Below the pieces are notes generated by a model that saw only the letters and a list, made by a program, of their open reading frames with translations, was not told where the DNA came from and ran no database searches. From positions 8,441 to 42,888 of the forward strand of contig DIAJ01000028.1 in assembly GCA_002415785.1 (NCBI GenBank): 34,448 nucleotides of DNA, read 5' to 3'. The position numbers were made by a program, and so were the translations under genes. Source of the stretch: Flavobacteriales bacterium UBA5081 (GTDB lineage: Bacteria > Bacteroidota > Bacteroidia > Flavobacteriales_E > Vicingaceae). Of the stretch, positions 24,634 through 31,600 are shown piece after piece; the first letter of the stretch is position 1, and the number at the start of each line of letters is the position of its first letter.

Positions 24634-27600
24634 TTAAATTTTAGGTGCTTTAAATTTAGGCATAGCTTTAGGGCTTCTTACAGGCAATAGTTGGAAAAAT
24701 AAACCACTTGGTTTCCAATTAAACTCTGTTCCTGACTCTACACCATCCCGTGTTGAAGAACCGCCAACTGTAATTCCTTTTGATAATGAAACTCCAAGTT
24801 TTACTTTATTTGTAATACCTATTGAAATACTAAATCCATCAGGTTTTAAGGTTGCACTACCTATTCCAAGTCCTGCGTTTAATGAAGGACCTGAAGCTAC
24901 CCCATTTACACTATTTATTTGTAAAGCTCCATTTCCAATTTTTGTTTTAGTGTAACTAATTGTTTCTGTTGTTCCTAAGGGGTTGATAATTACACCCATT
25001 GTTGATTGCTGTTTATCAGTAATCGAAAAAGTTCCTGATATACTGTTGGTCACATTATTCAAAAAATTCTCTTTTAGATTGCTAAATGAATCTGATAAAA
25101 AACTACTACTATTCTCTGTACTTTCTTGGGTTGGTTTACTCTCTGATTTCGTTACCAAATCTCTCGGATTGGTAGGTGGGGCAACCAAACTTTTATCTAA
25201 GCCACCCGAGTTTATATTTTCATTTGCACTTGGAATTTTCAATTCTTCCCCAATATTTATTTGGTCAGTTTGTTTTCTTCCTTGTGTTTGTGGATTTGCT
25301 TCTCTTATTGAATCTTGACTTACTCCATACTGTTCTGCTAAACCCGAAATTGTATCGCCTTTTTCTACCGAATGAACTTGTGTTTTTTCAGTAGTAGTAT
25401 TGCCTTGATTTGGGCTACCTGCCAAATCAGAGTCCACAGGTGGAGGGTCGCCACCGCCTCCATTGTCCAAACCACCATCAGGGTCAGTAAGATTAATTGG
25501 ATTATTTTGAACGTAATTGTAAGGCGTTAAAGAACTTCGTTGCTCTTTGGAGGGGTCAACTGAGATGAAGCGACAGAGCCAAGGACTGTAAAAACGTTTC
25601 CCAAAATAATAAAGTCCTGACTCTGAGTCTTTTTCTTTTCCAAAATATCTATACCTCTTTTTGCTATAAGTTCTAAGTGAAGTATCGCCAAACGGATAAT
25701 ATTCTTGTCGGTCAATTACACTGCCTGTTGCATCTAATCTCGTTGTTGAACTTCCTAAATGGTCATCTAAGACGTAATGAACCGTTTCAGATATATCGTC
25801 ATTAAATTCAGTTCCAATTCGTACTTGTGCAATACGAGCTGAATCATCCATCACATGAATGATATTTTGCTCTTTATCAGTACTGTCTTCTTGCTTTAAG
25901 CGATATTCAAAAATGCCGTCAATATAAACGGTTACTTCTTTGTTTCCTTGTTGATCCCAAACTATCTTTTTTACTCTATTTCCTCCAGAATCGTATAAAT
26001 AATGCGCATAAACACTTGGTCCGCCTCCGGCATCTATTTTGAAAAATGTCAATTGGTCTTTTTCATTCCATTCGTAATACCTGCTACTACCACTACTTAC
26101 TAAATTACCATTGGCATCATAGTTGAATGAAGTAGACGTGCCGCTTACCGTAATGTCATCTAAGGTATTAACTGTATATTCAAATTCTCTTGTAAAAGCA
26201 TTGCTACCTGTTTGTTGCAAGCTTTGTATATTGCCAACTTTGTCGTAAGTATAGCTCCTCGTATAGGTTTGGGTATTATTGGCATTTGGGCTTCCCGCTA
26301 CAGGAGCATCTGCCCAACGGTGACTTTCATTATTGGCATCACTTTCTCTGCCGCTTGCACTTAGCAAACGGCTTATGGCATCATAAGCATATTGGTTGTC
26401 TAATGCATCCACACCTAAGGTGCTGCCGTTAATACCACAATCAGGCGTGCGGTTCTTTTTCTTTAAAATGTTACCGTTTAAATCATATTCATAGCCCAAA
26501 TCCTGGCGGTTAGTGCCGCTGTTATAGGCATAGGTTCGCTCTGTAGCGGTTTCTGAAAAGGTATATTTTTCGGCTTTCATTCGTAATAAACGGAAGTTTT
26601 TAGGGTCGTAAGTGTATCTATTCATCACTCCATTACCAAAACTAATCAATAATCGCTGTCCTTTGGCATTGTAGGCTATTTCTTTAACATACTCTTCTTC
26701 ACCTAAGGTTACTTTACTTAACGCTCCCGAGCGGCTGTATGTAATGTATATTTTTTTATGATCGCCGTCCACATCCTCAGGCAAAGCGTTTACTACCAAT
26801 CTATTTAAAGCATCATAGCCGTAGTTAGTCTCAAATACGGCTCCTGTATCATTATTGGGATTATGCGTGTTTAGCCAATCTACTTTAAATCTCGAGGTTC
26901 CTTCCAATAATTCATCATTAATGAATCGATGCTCTTTTTTTAATAAATTTCCTTTAAAGTCGTAATCGGCATTATAATAAAAGCCACTTTCATCAAAAGA
27001 ATGAGTAGGTCTGCCTACTTGATTATTTACTTTCTGGCTAGTATTTCCATACCTGTAAAAGCCTGTTATCCTATAGTCTTCATTAACTGCTGCCATCCAC
27101 GTCCTTTTGGGCATTCCTCTTTCTTCATATGCCCATAAGGTTCCGCTCTGTTTTGCATCAATGCTTTCAATAAGTTGAGAACGGGCATCAAAAACTTGTT
27201 CTGTTACACCGCTATCTAGGTGGTTTATGCTTAATGCTTCTGCTTCCGGAGGTGTTTGCTTATTTCCTTCTCCTTTTGGAGCAGCAACTGTGGCATATAA
27301 ATAAATAAAATTATCTCTACTTAAGGGGTCGGTTACTTTAGTTAATCGCCCTTGTATGTCGTATTCATACTGCATGACAATGTCATTCGCAGGAGTGCTA
27401 TCCAAGCGTTGTATTGTTTTTATGGTTCTACCCAAGGCATCTATTTCGCTACTTTCAGGCGTATCCCAATGGCTACTGTAACTGCTGCTCTCAGTTGGGT
27501 GAGTTATTCCGCCTAGATCATTGGCGTCATAGGCATAGGTTTCCCAAGGTGTGGGCGTATAATCTATTTTTATTCGTCCGCTTGTTGCTTGCGTAAAATT

Positions 27601-27795
27601 AGGGCTTGCAGCAGGTGTTCCGTAAACGCTTAATTGTGCAGTACCATCGGGGTTTAAGGTTTGGGTGGGGCGGTCAAGTACATCGTAAAATAAGCGTATT
27701 TTTTGTCCCACCTGCACCGGAACAGTATAATCATATCCTTTGTCAAAATAAGGCTCGTATTGCTCTACTATCTTGTTCTGCAACATTAACATCAA
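24634..27795 (-). CDS. 5'-truncated Rhs module with LysM and glycine-rich tip
   Basis: The 1053-residue frame has TTG/ATG starts at 27795-27784 that fall at the edge of repeat unit R2. Homology to the long Rhs gene starts at KIVEQYEPYF. Residues 1-774 are YD repeats and core (KRYRYFGKEKDSESGLYYFG ... CRFISVDPS ... LTDPDG). The 279-residue tip has a Gly/Pro linker, a LysM domain (about 807-855: HSVEKGDTISGLAEQYGV ... INIGEELKIP), a Ser/Asn-rich linker and a glycine-rich beta-like end (LNAGLGIGSATL, KVKLGVSLSKGITVGG). LysM would target peptidoglycan; the activity of the end region is unknown. Lacking the TcB-like N-terminus, it is probably a cassette. Confidence 0.8.
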   Translation of the reverse strand: MMLMLQNKIVEQYEPYFDKGYDYTVPVQVGQKIRLFYDVLDRPTQTLNPDGTAQLSVYGTPAASPNFTQATSGRIKIDYTPTPWETYAYDANDLGGITHPTESSSYSSHWDTPESSEIDALGRTIKTIQRLDSTPANDIVMQYEYDIQGRLTKVTDPLSRDNFIYLYATVAAPKGEGNKQTPPEAEALSINHLDSGVTEQVFDARSQLIESIDAKQSGTLWAYEERGMPKRTWMAAVNEDYRITGFYRYGNTSQKVNNQVGRPTHSFDESGFYYNADYDFKGNLLKKEHRFINDELLEGTSRFKVDWLNTHNPNNDTGAVFETNYGYDALNRLVVNALPEDVDGDHKKIYITYSRSGALSKVTLGEEEYVKEIAYNAKGQRLLISFGNGVMNRYTYDPKNFRLLRMKAEKYTFSETATERTYAYNSGTNRQDLGYEYDLNGNILKKKNRTPDCGINGSTLGVDALDNQYAYDAISRLLSASGRESDANNESHRWADAPVAGSPNANNTQTYTRSYTYDKVGNIQSLQQTGSNAFTREFEYTVNTLDDITVSGTSTSFNYDANGNLVSSGSSRYYEWNEKDQLTFFKIDAGGGPSVYAHYLYDSGGNRVKKIVWDQQGNKEVTVYIDGIFEYRLKQEDSTDKEQNIIHVMDDSARIAQVRIGTEFNDDISETVHYVLDDHLGSSTTRLDATGSVIDRQEYYPFGDTSLRTYSKKRYRYFGKEKDSESGLYYFGKRFYSPWLCRFISVDPSKEQRSSLTPYNYVQNNPINLTDPDGGLDNGGGGDPPPVDSDLAGSPNQGNTTTEKTQVHSVEKGDTISGLAEQYGVSQDSIREANPQTQGRKQTDQINIGEELKIPSANENINSGGLDKSLVAPPTNPRDLVTKSESKPTQESTENSSSFLSDSFSNLKENFLNNVTNSISGTFSITDKQQSTMGVIINPLGTTETISYTKTKIGNGALQINSVNGVASGPSLNAGLGIGSATLKPDGFSISIGITNKVKLGVSLSKGITVGGSSTRDGVESGTEFNWKPSGLFFQLLPVRSPKAMPKFKAPKI

Positions 27796-28225
27796 ATATC
27801 TTTATTTATCCTTAGTCCTGCATGCATTTCAAGCGAATTAAGGTGACTTTGTGGACACGACTATATTTTTGGCTTAATAATAAATGCTTTTAGCGCATAT
27901 TTTAATCAATTGACATATGAGTGCTATTTGATAAAGTTACTAAAGTTTCTGATTATAAGGTAAATAAAATCAATTATCCTAAAAAGTTACTTTGTGGACA
28001 CTACCATTAACATCAAATATCTTTATTTCTCTTTACTCCTGCATGCATTTCAAGTGATTTAAGGTGACTTTGTGGACACGACTATATTTTTGACTTGATA
28101 TTAAACGCTTAGAGCGCATATTTTTGTTAGTTGGTATGTGGATGTCATTTACTTCAATTATTCAAACCGCTAATAATAAGTCAAATAAAAATAATAATTT
28201 CAAAAAGCTACTTTGTGGACACTAC
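27784..28225. repeat. Tandem 221-base repeat, copies R2 and R3
   Basis: Two adjacent units (27784-28004 and 28005-28225) both start CATTAACATCAAATATCTTTATTT, pass through CCTGCATGCATTTCAAG and AGGTGACTTTGTGGACACGACTATATTTTT, and end ACTTTGTGGACACTACC. Their internal parts differ, with R3 closer to R1 (21321-21501). The boundary motif occurs in the same orientation at both sides of each core. This spacer separates the long Rhs gene and its four-TM partner from the truncated modules and holds no gene. Confidence 0.75.
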
Positions 28226-28254
28226 CCAAGCGGTGAACTTGGGTTTAGAACAAG

Positions 28255-28647
28255 TTATTTGCTTATAATCTGTACACATTGAAAAATGAACACCAAAACA
28301 TAAATTAGTTTCAACCTTATAAAGTTAAAAGCAGGTATGAATACTTGCTCTAAAAATTTGTTTGAAAGATTCATGCTTTGAATTTTTGACTCAAATATTG
28401 ATAGCATAATCGAACTTCCAAAGTGAAGCACAATCAACGACAAGCTAAAAAATAATAAGTTCTTGAAAGTGTTATTGGTAATTAATTCAGTTGGCGGTGA
28501 CACAAACTGAATGAGAATTGCCAAGACGAATAATAAGGCTAAAACTAGAATAGCAACTTGATTTATCTTAATTGCTTTCGTAAGTACTGCTAAAATGTAA
28601 AGGTTTAGCAATCCAAAGAACAGGCAATAGGCGATTTTTATTAGCAT
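28255..28647 (-). CDS. Four-TM small membrane protein, probable immunity to the glycine-rich tip
   Basis: Not recognised by family. The 130-residue protein is almost all hydrophobic, with four TM segments (about 4-24, 31-50, 63-85 and 108-127) and short loops, the longest being FESKIQSMNLSNKFLEQ. It begins 12 bases after the stop of the long Rhs gene. The position suggests immunity, and an inner-membrane protein is what one would expect against a membrane-acting toxin. Both points are inference. Confidence 0.65.
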   Translation of the reverse strand: MLIKIAYCLFFGLLNLYILAVLTKAIKINQVAILVLALLFVLAILIQFVSPPTELITNNTFKNLLFFSLSLIVLHFGSSIMLSIFESKIQSMNLSNKFLEQVFIPAFNFIRLKLIYVLVFIFQCVQIISK

Positions 28648-28659
28648 AGCTTGGATTAT

Positions 28660-31600
28660 TTATTTCTCAATTTGAAAGCCGAGTTTGAAGCCTGCCCCAA
28701 AACCGAAGTGAAGTTTTCCTTTAACTGTGGTTGTTCCTTTGGACTTGTCATAATAACCACCCAAACCTGCACCTGCATGGGCACTACCTAACGACCCTCC
28801 ATAAGTTACTCCTATTTTGAACCCAAAGACTGTAATGCTTGGGTTAACTTCTCCAACCAATCCATATGCACCTGCTTCTGCACCAACGTATGCTCCCGTT
28901 TTATTATCTTCTCCTGAAAGAATACCTACTGTTGCATTCGCTTCAGCCTTAAATACACTACCCTCAGCAGCCAAGGCTACATTATAGTCCTCTGTCCCTA
29001 ATCTTCCTCCTGCACTTGCATCTAATGCTGCTGCCTTAACTCCCGCATCAACAGCTAAATTATACTTTCCCGTACCTGTTTTATTCTCAAAACCTGCACT
29101 AAATCCTGTTAGCTCGCCTTCAACTTTTCCAAATTTACCTTCTGCCGACCCTCTAACAATATAGCCCGCAACTTTGGTTTGTGAGGAATCAGAAATTAGA
29201 ACCATTGGCTCTGCATAAAAATCAGTTTTTATGTTATCAGAACTTCCTACTTCTACTGTGGGTAAATCATGGACTTGCTTAGTTATATCTCCTTGACTGA
29301 ACTGTACTTGCTTTCCTTCGGGTACTTTTACTTGACCTGATTCTATTACATTAGGATTATTTGTAGGGTTCGCTTGACTGTTGCCATTCACTTGTGTTTG
29401 AGCTGTGGTTTGGTTTGGGGCATTTGTTTGTGAGTTACTGTTTTGCTGATTACCACCGCCCCCATTATCGACTTTTTCATCTCCCGTACTTTGCAGCCCG
29501 TCAATATCCTTGTGGGTTATAGGCTTGTTTCCCGCGTAGTTGTAGGGTGTCAAATATGGGTAGTCGGCAGCGAGCTGATCGACCGAGATAAAACGACACG
29601 TCCAAGCACTGCAATACCTTGCACCATAGTAATACAGTCCACTTTCTGTATCTTTCTCTTTTCCAACATACCTATATCGTTTCTTATCAAAAGTTCTTAA
29701 TGAGCTATCACCAAAAGGGTAATATTCCTCTTTATCAATAACTCCACCGGAAGTATTCAGCCTTAATGAACTACTTCCAATTTGATCTTCCAAAGTATAT
29801 GTAATACTGTCTGAGATATCATCGGGAAATTGATCACCAATGCGCACCATTGCAATTCGACTTTTATCGTCCATTATATGTACGTAATTCTTCTCGTAGG
29901 TAGTGCCATTTTCCAAAACGTGGTATTCAAAAATACCGTCAATGTATATTGTTCTTTCGTAAATGGGTGTAGCTGAAGTGCCGGTTCGTACTATTTTACT
30001 TAGCCTATTTTGTCCTGAATAATCGTATTGAGCAAAAATAGTTGGGTCACTACTTCCTACCTGATTATAATAGGTGATTAATTGATTGGCAGCATTCCAA
30101 ACGTAGTTTCTAGTTGTTCCCGCAGTAATTTGATTACCTGCATTGTCATAGCTGAATGTTTGAATTGTTGCATTGCTACCATCTTCAATTTCTGCTAAGG
30201 TATTTACCACTGAGTTATAATTGAAGTTTCTGCTAAAGCCATTTGTCCCCAATTGTTTTAATTGTTGAACATTACCTAATCGGTCGTAATTGTATTGTCG
30301 CGTGTAAGCTCTCACATGATTTGCATTTGGATTGCCCGGTACAGGCGCATCACTGTAAAGGTAATCATTCTCATTTTGGGTATCGCTCTCTCTTCCTTTT
30401 GCTGAGTTAATACGATACAAAGGATCATACTCAAACTCTCTGTCTAATGCATCGTTACCTAATGCGCTTCCTGAAATTCCACAGTCTGTTGTACGGTTCA
30501 AAATTTTCAGAATGTTTCCCGCTAAATCAAAATCAAAAGCATCATCTTGTCTTTTTGTTCCTGATTCGGGAGTATAAATATGGGCATCTCCAACTTGGGA
30601 GTATGTATATTTCTCACTTTTTTGTCTTAGTAACCTAAAAGTTGTAGTGCTGTAGGTATATCGTGTCATTACATCATTTCCAAAAGCAATTAAAAGCCGT
30701 TGTCCCTTGGCATTGTATGCTATGTTTTTCACGTATTCTATACTATCGTAATTTACTTTTTCTAAGGCTCCTGCTCTGTTGTAAGTTGGTACAATTTCTT
30801 TTCTCTCAGAGTTTACATTTTCAGGTAATGTAATTTTAGTAATTCTGTTCAACGCATCAAATTCTGTGTTGGTTACAAATTCCTGTGTTCCTAAAATGTT
30901 AGGTAAGCTTGTCCAATCCACTAGGTAAGTGCTATAGTTATCCAGTGCACTTTTTAACTCAGCACTGCTGATTAGCTGTTGTTTTTTAGTAATTAAATTG
31001 GCTTTAAAATCAAATGCTTGCGTTTCGGTTTTGCCACTTTCATCATACTGTTGCCAAATTTGTCCAAGTAAGTTGCTGTCTTTTGGGTTAGTGGCTTCTT
31101 CTCCATAAATAGCATGTGAGGTTAATCTCAAGGTACCAGAACCATTGTTTTGTGACCATCCGTAGGAGGGACGTTGCAAAGTGTCATAAGCGGTGAGTGA
31201 ATGAGCATTTTTCGCATCCCAACTTTCAATCGGTTTTCCACTTACATCATACAAAACTGCACTTATCCCACTGTCGATATGCTCTGTCCAAAGCGGAGGC
31301 AAAGCTTGTTGTTCCCCATTTTCATCTTTTTGTGGAGCTCTCAAATCATATACATATTCAAATACTTTTCGGTCATAAGGGTCTATTACTTCCAACAAGT
31401 TTCCCCGTATGTCATACTTATATTTCATTACAACATCTTCGTACTCTTCCGTATCTGCATTGTAATGCGCTTGATGTTCTGTCGTTTGAATCGTTCTCCC
31501 AAGCGCATCTACCAAACTGCTCTTAGGGGTGTAATAATGTGAACTTGGCACATTACTGCTCGGATTGGTAAGTGGAGCAAGGTCATTGGAATCGTAGGAG

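Noticed and set aside
27784..28225. Remnant of an IS3- or IS481-type insertion sequence
   Set aside because: The GTGTCCAC-like ends recall such elements, but the copies are in direct orientation, the units are only about 221 bases, and no transposase remnant is readable.
27784..28225. CRISPR array
   Set aside because: Only two long units with internally diverged sequence; no short repeats with regular spacers and no cas genes.
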